Assembly: GCA_026414545.1 (NCBI GenBank)
Contig: JAOAIU010000007.1
Location: 1 to 39,260, forward strand
Direction: 5' to 3'
Length of the DNA stretch: 39,260 nt
Origin: Candidatus Saccharicenans sp.
GTDB lineage: Bacteria > Acidobacteriota > Aminicenantia > Aminicenantales > Saccharicenantaceae
Position numbers and translations under genes: made by a program. Shown one piece after another: positions 16,902 through 25,892 of the stretch (the first letter of the stretch is position 1; every line of letters starts with the position of its first letter). Under the pieces are notes generated by a model. The model did no database searches, was not told where the DNA came from, and worked only from the letters and a program-made list of their open reading frames with translations.

Positions 16902-17471
16902 GTGAAGCCCACGGATGAACTGAAAAAGGAACACCGGGCAATAGAAATTATGCTGACTATTCTAACTGAGGTGGCCAGGAGGCTGGAAGCCGGCCGGGGC
17001 GCAGACTTGAAAGACCTCAATGACATCCTGGAATTCTTGAAGGTCTTTGCCGACCGCTGCCACCATGCCAAGGAAGAAGAAGTGTTATTCCCGGCCATGG
17101 ATAAGGCAGGCCTTCCCCGGGAACAGGGTCCAATTGCAGTCATGCTGGCCGAACATCAGGCTGGCCGGGAGCTCATAAAAGAGATGAATGAATCCCTGGA
17201 GGGAATAGCTCGGGGCGAGGATAGGGCGGGTCTGAATTTCGCCGGCCAGGCCCGAGCTTATGCTGAGCTTCTGCGCCTTCATATAGATAAGGAGCACGGT
17301 ATTCTGTACCCGATGGCCGACGGCCGCTTGAGCAGAAAGACCCAGGAAAATCTCAAGGAGGGTTTTGAACTTATAGAGCTTGAGGTTGTTGGGCCCGGCC
17401 GCCACCAGGAATTCCATCGGCTACTGGACCGGCTGGAGGAAAGATACCTGGTTCACGCTGAATCAGGCTGA
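16902..17471 (+). CDS. Hemerythrin (HHE) domain protein
   Basis: A 189-residue four-helix-bundle protein expected to hold a non-haem di-iron centre that binds O2, NO or peroxide. The ligand pattern is visible: His11 (KKEHRAIE), His54/His55 with Glu59 (CHHAKEEE), His85 (AEHQAGRE), and His127 and His132 (LHIDKEHGILYP). This fits the HHE signature. The start is GTG with GGGAGG six bases upstream. A 60-residue Cys-rich protein follows 24 bases later and probably shares the transcript, and an OsmC protein converges from downstream, so the locus looks dedicated to oxygen or redox stress. The exact role (O2 sensing, iron-sulfur repair, NO defence) is open. Confidence 0.93.
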   Translation: MKPTDELKKEHRAIEIMLTILTEVARRLEAGRGADLKDLNDILEFLKVFADRCHHAKEEEVLFPAMDKAGLPREQGPIAVMLAEHQAGRELIKEMNESLEGIARGEDRAGLNFAGQARAYAELLRLHIDKEHGILYPMADGRLSRKTQENLKEGFELIELEVVGPGRHQEFHRLLDRLEERYLVHAESG

Positions 17472-17495
17472 AGGCTAACACTGAGAAAAGAAAAA

Positions 17496-17678
17496 ATGAA
17501 TGAGAAAGACCCGAGCCAGATGAGTGATGACGAACTCAGAGAGTTCATCAAGAAATTCTATGCCGAATTGGATGAGGAACCGAATTGTGCTGTTTGCCCT
17601 GTTACGTCCTGTTCCCGCCGCCGGCACCAGCCCGAGCCAGAACCCGAAGAGCCAACCGAAGAAAAAGAAACAACCTGA
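17496..17678 (+). CDS. Small Cys-rich protein in operon with hemerythrin
   Basis: A 60-residue acidic protein. Its N-terminal half is an amphipathic helix (MSDDELREFIKKFYAELDEE), followed by NCAVCPVTSCSRR, a C-x2-C-x4-C cluster able to bind metal or an iron-sulfur cluster, and a Pro/Glu tail. I do not recognise the family. It starts 24 bases after the hemerythrin stop, and the clear codon bias and compact layout support a real gene. A zinc-knuckle-like or metal-relay role beside a di-iron protein is speculation. Confidence 0.65.
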   Translation: MNEKDPSQMSDDELREFIKKFYAELDEEPNCAVCPVTSCSRRRHQPEPEPEEPTEEKETT

Positions 17679-17701
17679 TTGGAATTAATCTTTTTATCAG
17701 G

Positions 17702-17742
17702 CCATAGTGTTTATCGCGGCCGACTGTAGCCGCAAACTATGG
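17702..17742. terminator. Hairpin between convergent genes, possible two-way terminator
   Basis: CCATAGT (17702-17708) and GCGGC (17716-17720) pair with GCCGC (17729-17733) and the following AAACTATGG (to 17742), with bulges on the 5' arm and an 8-base loop. It lies midway between the stops of the plus-strand Cys-rich gene and the minus-strand OsmC gene. No strong T-run follows on either strand, so Rho-independent termination is uncertain. Confidence 0.4.
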
Positions 17743-17769
17743 GAAGAACTCCGCATCCGTTAAACAGGC

Positions 17770-18207
17770 TCAACCTTCAGGGCTTATTATCTTCAATTCC
17801 CAGCTGATGGGCAGGGCTTTCTTGAGGGTAGCACTGACCCCGCAATATTTTTCCTGCGACAGTTCTATGGCCTGCCTGAGCCTGTCGGCTGGCAGATTTT
17901 TGCCAGTAAATTCATAGATAATATTTATGCGGTAAAAGTGCCGGGGATGTTCTGCGGTCAGGTCCCCTTCAACCACCAGCCTGAATTTTCCCACCGGCAG
18001 CCTCATTTTCTGCAGCATGGAAATCACGTCCATGCCGGTGCAGCCGGCCAGGGCCACCAGCAGCAGGGGCTTGGGCCGCGGCCCTCGGTTTTTACCCCCG
18101 TAGTTCTGGGGCGTGTCAAGGATAATCCGGTGCTCATCCACAGCCGTCTCAAAAGCGACTCCGTCCAGCCAGTCGGCCACGATGATTTCTTTCCCGGCCA
18201 TGACCAT
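17770..18207 (-). CDS. OsmC/Ohr family protein
   Basis: A 145-residue thiol-dependent peroxidase-like protein. Both reactive cysteines are present: Cys56 in LVALAGCTGMDVISML and Cys122 in EKYCGVSATL, matching the OsmC helix positions. The FEGD-like strand reads VEGDLTAEHPRHFYRINIIY, and the shape is that of the YhfA/OsmC-like branch rather than strict Ohr. The family reduces organic hydroperoxides with lipoyl or thiol donors. The start is ATG 18205-18207 or the ATG two codons later; the latter has better spacing from GGAGG. Convergent with the hemerythrin operon. Confidence 0.92.
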   Translation of the reverse strand: MVMAGKEIIVADWLDGVAFETAVDEHRIILDTPQNYGGKNRGPRPKPLLLVALAGCTGMDVISMLQKMRLPVGKFRLVVEGDLTAEHPRHFYRINIIYEFTGKNLPADRLRQAIELSQEKYCGVSATLKKALPISWELKIISPEG

Positions 18208-18625
18208 CTACCTCCTCCAGCAAATAATCACATAAATTATAGCCCCTGAGCTAAAAAGGTCGTAATCATTTTTTTAACTGGCCAGGCGGCCGAAAGAATC
18301 CTTTCAAGAACTGGCGGAGATAGATACTCGTTCCTTCTCTTACGGCTCCCGGATGCTGGAATCGGCATCAGGTCTCATTGAACAGCAGTAAAGAAAGTCT
18401 AATGAGGGAACTCCCGAATTTCATCGCCCCCGACCTTACGGCGTTTAAGTAAATATGAGATGAACGGAAAAACCCTCTTAAATGGTTGACTGGGCTGACT
18501 AAATTGCCGCCTTTCAAGTTGACAGTTCTCGGTGAGTAAAAACCTGTTTGATTCTCCGTCACTCTTTAAGTTATATTAATTGCCCGGTTCAAGAGGTGAA
18601 CGTCGAATTTCTCGGGAGGACTTTC
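18208..18625. other. Divergent intergenic region, 418 bases
   Basis: No credible gene; a 64-residue minus-strand frame at 18368-18562 has no family likeness or ribosome site. It holds the promoter at 18548-18577 for the C69 dipeptidase and must hold the OsmC promoter near 18240-18300 on the minus strand, which I could not fix. Confidence 0.5.
18548..18577 (+). promoter_or_regulatory. Promoter of the C69 dipeptidase gene
   Basis: TTGATT (18548-18553), an 18-base spacer, then TATATT (18572-18577). Start of transcription near 18585 gives a leader of about 40 bases ending in the GGGAGGA ribosome site before ATG 18626. The promoter position argues against translation starting at 18548. Confidence 0.5.
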
Positions 18626-20116
18626 ATGAAAAAGCGCAGCCTTCTTATTTTCCTACCAGCCATCCTTCTTCTCGTTATGAGCCTGGCCCTGCAGGCCGCC
18701 GACCGGAAAGAACTCAACTGTTATACCGTCCTGGTGGGCAAAAAGGCCAGTGCCGACGGCTCGGTCATGGTGGCCCATAACGAAGACGACACCGGCGACA
18801 TTATCGTCAATGTCAGGAAAATCGCTCCACGCAACTACGGACCGGAAGTCAAGGTTAGCCTGGGTCACGGGGGCACCTACCAGACCCAGGGCCGGACCAA
18901 CGGATTTATCTGGATTGAAGCCTCGGCCCAGGAATTCGCCGATAGCTTTGTCAACGAACACGGAGTGGTCATTACCTCAGACGCCTGTGGTTCCCGGGAA
19001 AATGCCGAGGACTACACCGACGGCGGCCTGGGCTACATGCTGAGAAGAATCGTGGCCGAAAAAGCCACCACCGCCCGGGAAGCGGTCAGGCTGGCCGGAG
19101 AGTTGGTGGAAAAATATGGCTATCGTTCTTCTGGCAGAACCTACTCCATCGCCGACAAGAACGAAGCCTGGATGCTGGCCGTTATCAGGGGTCGTCACTG
19201 GGTGGCCCAGCGGGTGCCCGACGACCAAGTAGCCGTTATCCCCAATTACTACACCATCCGGCAAGTCAGGCTGGATGACCCGGATAACTTTCTGGGCAGT
19301 CCCGACATCATCGAATATGCCAGAAAAAATGGCTGGTACGATGAAGAAAAGGACGGACCTTTTGATTTCAAAAAAGCCTTCAGCCGGCCATCCCGGCGCG
19401 ACCCGATAGCTGACGGAAACAGCCTGCGGATGTGGCGGGGCCTGGTCATTCTCAGCGGACAAGACTGGAAAGTTGAAGACGATTTTCCTTTTTCCTTCAA
19501 GCCCGCTCGAAAGGTGACAGCCGAAATGCTGATGTCCCTGCTCCGCGACCACTACGAGGGAACCGAGTACGATGCCACCGGGGGGTATAAAGAGGGCAGC
19601 CCCAATCTCACCAGGTTTCGTACCATTTGCACCAGCTCAACCATTAATTCATTTGTGGCCGTCCTGAACGCTCAAAAGCCAGAACCGATTTCCATCCTGT
19701 TATGGCTGGCCCTGGGCAAACCGGATACCACCGTCTATCTGCCCCTATATTTCGGAATAGAAAAAATGCCCGAGGGCCTGGGGGCCGGTCCCACCGACCA
19801 CGATTACGAACTCTTCTACCGGCAGCACTTTCAGCCGGAAGAGCTGATCGCTGCCCGTGACCGTTTGCTTCATACCAGGGTGCTCAGGTTTGAGCGGCTG
19901 GTTGAGGGCCACTACGGACAGATGATCCAGGTGGTCAACAAGGAACTCCGCCCGCTGGAAAAAGAATACTTAAACAACCAGAAGCTCTTTGAACTCAAGT
20001 TCGACAAGCTATATCACAGCAACCCGGCCAAAGCTACCAGAGAGCTGAGCAGGTATGTTGCCTTAGCTTTTGAGCGCCTGGAAAAAATTTACAAAAAATT
20101 GGAAGATAAATACTGA
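18626..20116 (+). CDS. Secreted family C69 dipeptidase (PepD-like)
   Basis: A 496-residue Ntn-hydrolase-fold peptidase. Using ATG 18626 (GGGAGGA upstream) gives a Sec signal MKKRSLLIFLPAILLLVMSL followed by LQAADRKELNC. Cys32 heads CYTVLVGKKASADGSVMVAH, the diagnostic N-terminal block of C69, in which this Cys becomes the nucleophile after processing. Further family marks are RTYSIADKNEAWML, IPNYYTIR and SSTINSFVAVL. C69 enzymes hydrolyse dipeptides, often with broad specificity. Lactobacillus PepD is cytoplasmic; the signal here points to periplasmic or surface peptide scavenging, consistent with a peptide-fermenting lifestyle. Signal plus short propeptide removal would expose Cys32. Single gene, facing the mannosidase. 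Confidence 0.93.
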   Translation: MKKRSLLIFLPAILLLVMSLALQAADRKELNCYTVLVGKKASADGSVMVAHNEDDTGDIIVNVRKIAPRNYGPEVKVSLGHGGTYQTQGRTNGFIWIEASAQEFADSFVNEHGVVITSDACGSRENAEDYTDGGLGYMLRRIVAEKATTAREAVRLAGELVEKYGYRSSGRTYSIADKNEAWMLAVIRGRHWVAQRVPDDQVAVIPNYYTIRQVRLDDPDNFLGSPDIIEYARKNGWYDEEKDGPFDFKKAFSRPSRRDPIADGNSLRMWRGLVILSGQDWKVEDDFPFSFKPARKVTAEMLMSLLRDHYEGTEYDATGGYKEGSPNLTRFRTICTSSTINSFVAVLNAQKPEPISILLWLALGKPDTTVYLPLYFGIEKMPEGLGAGPTDHDYELFYRQHFQPEELIAARDRLLHTRVLRFERLVEGHYGQMIQVVNKELRPLEKEYLNNQKLFELKFDKLYHSNPAKATRELSRYVALAFERLEKIYKKLEDKY

Positions 20117-20371
20117 TCAGCTTTCGGGTAAGCAAAGATCTCTCCCAAGCTGAATCACGGGTAGGGCTACCTCGGTCAGGCTGCGGCTGGATTCTAAGGT
20201 AGAAAAACTCGCTGCCCCCAAAAATCTTCAGAACAATCTGCTCATTAAAATGCTTGAGGCGAGCTTGCAAATAATCGCTCTTATCATGGGCAGCTTCCAG
20301 TTCAGGGCTCAAGACCCTTGGCTTCCGCAGGCTACCATGAAATTGGCAGATGAGCCTTTATCTTCTGCTTA

Positions 20372-23300
20372 CTATCTCACATAAAGCTCATCGAACAGCA
20401 TCCAGGCTTTCTGTCCGGCATTGCGGAAGCCTTCGGGAACGGTGCCAACGTTAATGGCCCTTATCCGGAGAAAGCGGCCTTCAGAACCACGGAGAGAAAT
20501 GTAGAGCGATTTCTGCCCCGGCCCTTGCGGCTTTTCCGGCAAGGCAAACTCTTTCTCGGCTATCTTTTCGTACTTTCTTCCATCCAGCGATACTTCCACT
20601 TCCACCCTGGCCGGAAGGAAGATCCTGGCATTGTTATTCTCGAGACAACTTAGCTCCAGTTCATACAGGTCCTGTTTTCGACCCAGATCCAGGACCACCA
20701 CCAGGTCATTGCCTTCGTAGCCCTGCCAGTTCTGGTCCCTGGCTTCAGGCCTGGCCTTGACCAGGTCGATAAGAGTTTTTTCACCGGCCGCGCCGGGGCG
20801 CGAGGAGGCCGGGGGGCTGAAATAAACGATATCTTTTATGGGGTAGGACTGACTGTAAAAAGCCGTGGCTACCGGACTTGGCTGCCGCTTTGGATGAAAA
20901 GCGATGGCTCTAAGCACTGCCGTGCCCCTGATGGTTATCGGTCCCTCGTAGACCGGCGATTTTTCAGTGGGCTCGCTTCCATCCAGCGTATAGCGAATTT
21001 CGGCCCCTTCCAGTCCAACTTTGAGGTTCACGCTGGCTGGCTCAGAAGGACTGACATAGGCCCGGGCCGGCTCGATAACTGGCAGGGGGACCACCTGCCA
21101 TCGTTCATAGTCAGACGGGTCCCTATCAAGCACGTCAAAAAGATTCTGGGCGGGCCGGCTGTTGTCATTTTCGTTCCAGGCTACGGTCATGGCCAGGACC
21201 TTGATTTCAGGGTTAACTGGCAACTTGACGGACCGGACCCCGGCCGGCAGTTCCGCCACATACTTGAACATATATCCATAAATGTAAGGCTCATTACCTT
21301 CGCCAGGATGATGGACATGGGTGGTGAAGTAAGCCACCTCGTCTTGCCTGGTATATCCCGGGACAACACCGGTATAGGTATATTTCTCCCGGTCAAAGTC
21401 AATCTTACCGGCTGGCCCCTCGGCCCAGGTCCGGTTATCCCACTGGCCAATAAAACCAGACCAGTAGGCCACCGGAATTTCCACTGCGTTTTCCCCTATT
21501 GCGAATCGACCTATCTGGTTTTCCCTCGAAGCCGCAGCCAGAATATATAGGCGGTTAAACTTCCCGTCCGGAAGCTCAATTTCCTGGCCATCGCAGGCCA
21601 CGGCGTTTCTGGCTCCATCTTCCTTCGGACCGAGCTTGAATTTAAGACTATCGACAACAATTGAATCCGGCACCAATTCGGCTGGAAAGGTCCGTCGGTC
21701 GGCATCAAAAGAACCGTCTTTCCGGTTATCGTCATGACTGAAAATATCTATGTTGTAGGGAAGTTCGACCGGAACTGATTTCGGTGTTACCAGTTGATTG
21801 GTCGCAGGAAGAAATTTTATGGCGAAGGTCTTAATTCCATAGGGATTCAGGTCAAAAACCAGCTTGCCCTCACGAACAACTGCTGGCCCAACCTCCTCTT
21901 CGACTCCGTTGACCTCCCGGGCAGCGCTGATTCCAGTCAACCAGGACAGAGCGGCTTTTTTAATTCCCTGGCCCCTGGTTTCCACCAGCCTAATTACTAC
22001 TTCGTCAGAATTTTCGGCTTTCTTTATGGCTGAGATGTGGATGTTGTCGTGGCTAACTTTGAGGAATGAAACAGCCCTGCCCAGGCTGCCCTCATGGGAA
22101 ACAGTCTGGAAGGCCAGAAGCGGCTGGTTAAGCCGCAGGGCCTGCTGACTAGTACCGCCCTGTCGCCAGTCTCCCTGGTGACCGAAGATAGCATAAAGAA
22201 TTTCATGCCGGCCAAAGTCCTGAGTGGCCTGCTCTCCGGGCCAGGACCGAACTCCGGGCGTATAAAGCAGCGTCAGGCGCAAAATGTTATCAGCGGGCTT
22301 ATCGGAGCCGTATTTGCAATCTTCCAGGATGGAAACCCCGTAACTGCCACTCCTATCAGTCAGGTCGAACCACAGATGCGAAGGCACCTCGAACTTCTTG
22401 GGGTCGTTGTTGCCCCTCTGAACAGTGCCCAGCCCCCAGTTGTAAGTGGCCAGGGGATTGGAGACCGTGAGGGGAAAGACAGCCTTGAGAGAAGACTCCC
22501 TGGTAGCCCAGTCGATCACGTTGCAAAATTCCAGCCGGTCACCGGCTCCACCGGCAGCCAGCCTGACAGTTTGAACAAACTTAGAGCCGCGGGCTTCTCT
22601 TTCGATTCTTATGGCTACCCTGGCCGGCCCGTTTTCCACGACCGTGACCCTGGCCGGGCCAGTGACATAGCCGGAAGGCGGTTTCATTCGATCTTCCCAA
22701 TCCATATTCCAGGCCGGCCATTGCTGTGGTTTTTCATAGTGAAAGGACAGCCTGGCGGCCGAAGCCAGCAGCTCCCGGCCGGCTTTCTTATCGAACAGGC
22801 TCGATACTTCGCCGTCCCGGTTAAACTTGACCAGATACCGCCCATTTTCCAAAAAATCCAGGCCGACTTTCAGACCAGTGCTCAAGCGGCAGGGCTCGGA
22901 GGAAGGCCTGGCCTCAAAAACGCTGAAGCCAAGCGAAGGTACCGAGGCTAGAAAGGCCAGCCTGACCTTGCGGCCATTTCTTCCCAGCACCTGGGACGGC
23001 ACTTCCCGTCCGTCCGGCGCAAAAACCTTCAGGTAGTCGGCGTCTGAAGTTAGCTCCACCTCGGCTTCCACCACGTCCTCCCGGTCAAAGGCCAGCGAGT
23101 TATAGACGACCACCGGATATCCGCTCACCCTGGTATCCAGGGCTCGAACGGTGGCCCCGACCGAATCCCTCAGGACGGCGCTGAACTGATTGGCAGCCAG
23201 GACCTCGTCGTTCCACGAGAATTCATAAGCCCGGGGAATGCTGGTCCCGGGCAGGATATCATGAAACTGGGCCCCGAGGACCAATCGCCAGGCCTCGTTG

Positions 23301-24388
23301 ATCTTTTCCCTGTTGTAAGCAGCCCCACCCAGCCAGTCAGCCACCACCGCTGCCGCCTCAGCCGAATAACCCAGGAATTCATTCTTGCGGTTCCATCGTT
23401 TCATGGCCGCCTGAGACGTGATGGACCCGGCTGAATGGTTGGTCAGCAGGAATTCGCCGCTGTAGGTCGGTAATCTCTTCTTCTGCAGGTCATTCAGGTT
23501 AAGAAAAAACTCATCGGCCCGGGCTGAAACCACCCTTAGGTCGGAATGCTGGCTGCTTTCCAGACTCAGCTGCAGGTTCCGGACTGAGTCCTCGTCCGGA
23601 GCCCCGCCGACGTCTCCGGTGCCAAAGTACATGTAATCGCCAAAGACGCCATACTTCTGACCGTTTTCATTGACCCTCATTTTCCAGGTTGGATGCTGGG
23701 TCAGGTCGCCGGTTATCTTGCTGGTGTAATCACCGGGATTGAGGGCAGCTACCACCAGCTGGCCGTCCGGCCCGAGCCAGGTCCCGACGTTAAACGGAAC
23801 TCCGACCGCGGAACCCCAGGTTAGCTTCTGGGTAGAAAAACCCTTTAGACCGCAATGAGCCAGGATGGAAGGCAACGAGGCCGGGAACCCGAAACAATCG
23901 GGCAGCATGTACTCCTTGCTACTGAACCCGAACTCCTTCTTAAAATACTCAGTACCATAAAGAATCTGCCTGATTATGGACTCAAAGGACGGAGCCATGA
24001 CATCGTTCTCTTCCAGGGAAGAACCCGAGGGAAACCAGCGCCCCCTGGCCACATATTCTTTAACCCGGGCATATTCCTTCGGGTAATATTCCTTCATCAT
24101 CCGGTAGCGGTTGGCCCCGCTGAAATTAAAAACGTAATCCGGGTACTTCTCGAACAGGGAGAAATTATCAACCATAGTATTCCAGATGTATTCTTTAATC
24201 GTCTTCTGGTAATCCCAGCGCCACTGGGTGTCGAGGTGGGCATAACCCACGGTAAACAAGATTTTTTCTTTGCTGAGGTCATAGCTAGTCTGGGAAAAGG
24301 CAGGCCGAGCAATGAGGTGAAGGGACCAGACCATCAAGACTATGATTAAGGCGGATGCTTTTTTAAGCTGTAATGATTTTTTGGCCAT
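20372..24388 (-). CDS. Secreted multidomain GH38 alpha-mannosidase
   Basis: A 1338-residue glycosidase. A signal peptide (MAKKSLQLKKASALIIVLMV to about AFSQ, residue 33) sends it out of the cytoplasm. The GH38 catalytic domain has the zinc pair His51-Leu-Asp53 (AHLDTQWRW), the nucleophile Asp164 in LPDCFGFPASLP, and HDILPGTS (376-383) with a third metal His. Mid-domain and beta-sandwich regions follow. Around residue 1145 a chitobiase-C-terminal-like strand block (ARAYVSPSEPASV, IRYTLDGSEPTEKSPVYEGP) appears, and the end (about 1200-1338, NDLVVVLDLGRKQDLYELEL, ARVEVEVSLDGRKYEKI) is a discoidin-like (F5/8C) carbohydrate-binding fold. Likely substrates are alpha-mannosides of glycoproteins or plant/fungal glycans. 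GAGGT precedes ATG. It lies 84 bases after the inositol-phosphate synthase gene on the same strand. Confidence 0.94.
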   Translation of the reverse strand: MAKKSLQLKKASALIIVLMVWSLHLIARPAFSQTSYDLSKEKILFTVGYAHLDTQWRWDYQKTIKEYIWNTMVDNFSLFEKYPDYVFNFSGANRYRMMKEYYPKEYARVKEYVARGRWFPSGSSLEENDVMAPSFESIIRQILYGTEYFKKEFGFSSKEYMLPDCFGFPASLPSILAHCGLKGFSTQKLTWGSAVGVPFNVGTWLGPDGQLVVAALNPGDYTSKITGDLTQHPTWKMRVNENGQKYGVFGDYMYFGTGDVGGAPDEDSVRNLQLSLESSQHSDLRVVSARADEFFLNLNDLQKKRLPTYSGEFLLTNHSAGSITSQAAMKRWNRKNEFLGYSAEAAAVVADWLGGAAYNREKINEAWRLVLGAQFHDILPGTSIPRAYEFSWNDEVLAANQFSAVLRDSVGATVRALDTRVSGYPVVVYNSLAFDREDVVEAEVELTSDADYLKVFAPDGREVPSQVLGRNGRKVRLAFLASVPSLGFSVFEARPSSEPCRLSTGLKVGLDFLENGRYLVKFNRDGEVSSLFDKKAGRELLASAARLSFHYEKPQQWPAWNMDWEDRMKPPSGYVTGPARVTVVENGPARVAIRIEREARGSKFVQTVRLAAGGAGDRLEFCNVIDWATRESSLKAVFPLTVSNPLATYNWGLGTVQRGNNDPKKFEVPSHLWFDLTDRSGSYGVSILEDCKYGSDKPADNILRLTLLYTPGVRSWPGEQATQDFGRHEILYAIFGHQGDWRQGGTSQQALRLNQPLLAFQTVSHEGSLGRAVSFLKVSHDNIHISAIKKAENSDEVVIRLVETRGQGIKKAALSWLTGISAAREVNGVEEEVGPAVVREGKLVFDLNPYGIKTFAIKFLPATNQLVTPKSVPVELPYNIDIFSHDDNRKDGSFDADRRTFPAELVPDSIVVDSLKFKLGPKEDGARNAVACDGQEIELPDGKFNRLYILAAASRENQIGRFAIGENAVEIPVAYWSGFIGQWDNRTWAEGPAGKIDFDREKYTYTGVVPGYTRQDEVAYFTTHVHHPGEGNEPYIYGYMFKYVAELPAGVRSVKLPVNPEIKVLAMTVAWNENDNSRPAQNLFDVLDRDPSDYERWQVVPLPVIEPARAYVSPSEPASVNLKVGLEGAEIRYTLDGSEPTEKSPVYEGPITIRGTAVLRAIAFHPKRQPSPVATAFYSQSYPIKDIVYFSPPASSRPGAAGEKTLIDLVKARPEARDQNWQGYEGNDLVVVLDLGRKQDLYELELSCLENNNARIFLPARVEVEVSLDGRKYEKIAEKEFALPEKPQGPGQKSLYISLRGSEGRFLRIRAINVGTVPEGFRNAGQKAWMLFDELYVR

Positions 24389-24472
24389 CTTTTACCTCAC
24401 GATAGAAGGAGTAGAAATAATTAATTCACAAACGGGAACAGGTGTCAACCAGGCCCGGCCGGGCTTAAGGTC

Positions 24473-25786
24473 TCAATCGTAATATTCCAGGCCCAGGTGG
24501 GTTATCAGTTCCTCGCCTTTCATGTAACGCAGTGTATTCTTGAGCTTCATCAACTGGATGAACAGGTCATGCTCGGGGTAGAGTTCCGGGGCGCACATCG
24601 GGGTTTTGAAATAAAAGGATAGCCACTCCTGGATTCCCCTGAAGCCGGCTCTCTGGGCCAGGTCCATGAACAGCACCAGGTCCAGCACAATCGGGGCAGC
24701 CAGAATGCTGTCGCGACAGAGAAAATCTATCTTGATCTGCATGGGATAACCCAACCAGCCGAAAATATCGATGTTGTCCCAGCCCTCCTTGTTATCGCCG
24801 CGTGGCGGGTAATAGTTGATGCGGACTTTATGATAAAACTTGCCGTAAAGCTCCGGGTAGAGCTCGGGCTGAAGTATATATTCCAGAGCCCCCAGCTTGC
24901 TTTCCTCTTTGGTCTTGAACGAATCAGGGTCATCCAGCACTTCCCCGTCGCGGTTGCCCAAGATGTTGGTGGAAAACCAGCCCTGCAATCCGAGCAACCT
25001 GGCCTTGAGACCGGGGGCAACGATGGTCTTCATCAGGGTCTGTCCGGTCTTGAAGTCCTTGCCAGCCAAGGGGACGTTGTGCTGTTTAGCCAGCTCCACC
25101 ATGGCCGGAATGTCCACGGTCAGGTTGGGAGCGCCGTTGATGAAGGGCACACCCGATTTTATGGCGGCATAGGCATAGACCATGCTGGGAGCAATGGCCG
25201 GATGGTTTTCCTTCATGGCCTTTTCCAGCGATTCCACCGTCTGATGCACTGGTTCCGGCTTGAGGTAAACCTCGGTGCTGGCACACCAGATCATGACCAG
25301 CCGGTTGAGAGAATTTTCTTCCTTGAATCTCTTGATGTCGTCCATCAACTGGAGGGCCAGCTCGTACTTGTTGGACCCGGTTTTCTTGTTGGGCCCGTCC
25401 AGTTTTTTAACGTAGTTGCGGTCAAAAACCGCCGGCATTGGCTTTATCCGCTCCAGTTCTTCCCTGACCGGCTCCAGGTGCTCTTTCCTCAACACCCCAG
25501 CCTTGAGCGCAGCTTCATAGGCATTGTCGGGGAAAATATCCCAGCCGGCAAAAACCAGGTCGTTGAGCTCGGCCAGCTCCACGAAATCTTTTATCCTGGG
25601 AACTCTCTTTTCTGTCCTCTTGCCCAACCTGATCGTTCCCATCTGGGTCAGAGAACCAAATAGCTTGCCCAGTCCCTTTCTGGCCAGAAAAACCCCGGCC
25701 ATGAAAGTCGTGGTCACGGCCCCGATACCTGGAATCAAAACCCCAAGTTTTCCTTCCGGACTCTTGATATCAATCTTTCCCTTCAT
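24473..25786 (-). CDS. ino1: Inositol-3-phosphate synthase
   Basis: A 437-residue NAD-dependent enzyme turning glucose 6-phosphate into myo-inositol 3-phosphate, the first step to inositol lipids and solutes. The Rossmann motif is LGVLIPGIGAVTTTFMAG (14-31). The catalytic region is clear: GAPNLTVDIPAMVELA, GKDFKTGQTLMKTIVA, STNILGNRDGEVLDD and SFKTKEESKL, with the conserved Lys and Asp/Asn residues of the family. Length fits the bacterial/archaeal short form, not the 510+ residue eukaryotic form. GAGGAGG precedes the ATG. It is divergent from a CDP-alcohol phosphatidyltransferase, which supports phosphatidylinositol-type lipid synthesis. A palindrome covers its probable promoter. Confidence 0.96.
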   Translation of the reverse strand: MKGKIDIKSPEGKLGVLIPGIGAVTTTFMAGVFLARKGLGKLFGSLTQMGTIRLGKRTEKRVPRIKDFVELAELNDLVFAGWDIFPDNAYEAALKAGVLRKEHLEPVREELERIKPMPAVFDRNYVKKLDGPNKKTGSNKYELALQLMDDIKRFKEENSLNRLVMIWCASTEVYLKPEPVHQTVESLEKAMKENHPAIAPSMVYAYAAIKSGVPFINGAPNLTVDIPAMVELAKQHNVPLAGKDFKTGQTLMKTIVAPGLKARLLGLQGWFSTNILGNRDGEVLDDPDSFKTKEESKLGALEYILQPELYPELYGKFYHKVRINYYPPRGDNKEGWDNIDIFGWLGYPMQIKIDFLCRDSILAAPIVLDLVLFMDLAQRAGFRGIQEWLSFYFKTPMCAPELYPEHDLFIQLMKLKNTLRYMKGEELITHLGLEYYD

Positions 25787-25856
25787 GACCGCCTCCTCAA
25801 CTAAAATAATAAAGAAATGCGAACTGGCATGCTCGAGAACCTGCTAAAAAACAGGT

Positions 25857-25889
25857 AACCTTAAGATTATCACACCGTTTTTTAAGGTT
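25857..25889. repeat. Operator-like inverted repeat over the ino1 promoter
   Basis: AACCTTAA (25857-25864) and TTAAGGTT (25882-25889) are perfect 8-base inverted copies 17 bases apart, so centres are about 25 bases apart. The right arm overlaps the candidate -35 and the left arm borders the -10 on the minus strand, a layout expected for a repressor site. It could also form an RNA hairpin. Confidence 0.45.
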
Positions 25890-25892
25890 CAA
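25864..25892 (-). promoter_or_regulatory. Candidate ino1 promoter
   Basis: On the minus strand TTGAAC (25892-25887) is followed after 15 bases by GATAAT (25871-25866), or after 17 bases by TAATCT (25869-25864). This leaves a leader of roughly 70 bases to the ATG at 25786, with a small ACCTG/CAGGT hairpin in it. Confidence 0.4.

Noticed and set aside
22094-22951. 285-residue plus-strand ORF
   Set aside because: Antisense to the GH38 gene, low-complexity composition, no ribosome site or domain.
24455-24472. GCCCGGCCGGGC palindrome after ino1 as a terminator
   Set aside because: Short stem with GGCC loop and no T-run on the minus strand; could be a chance GC palindrome.
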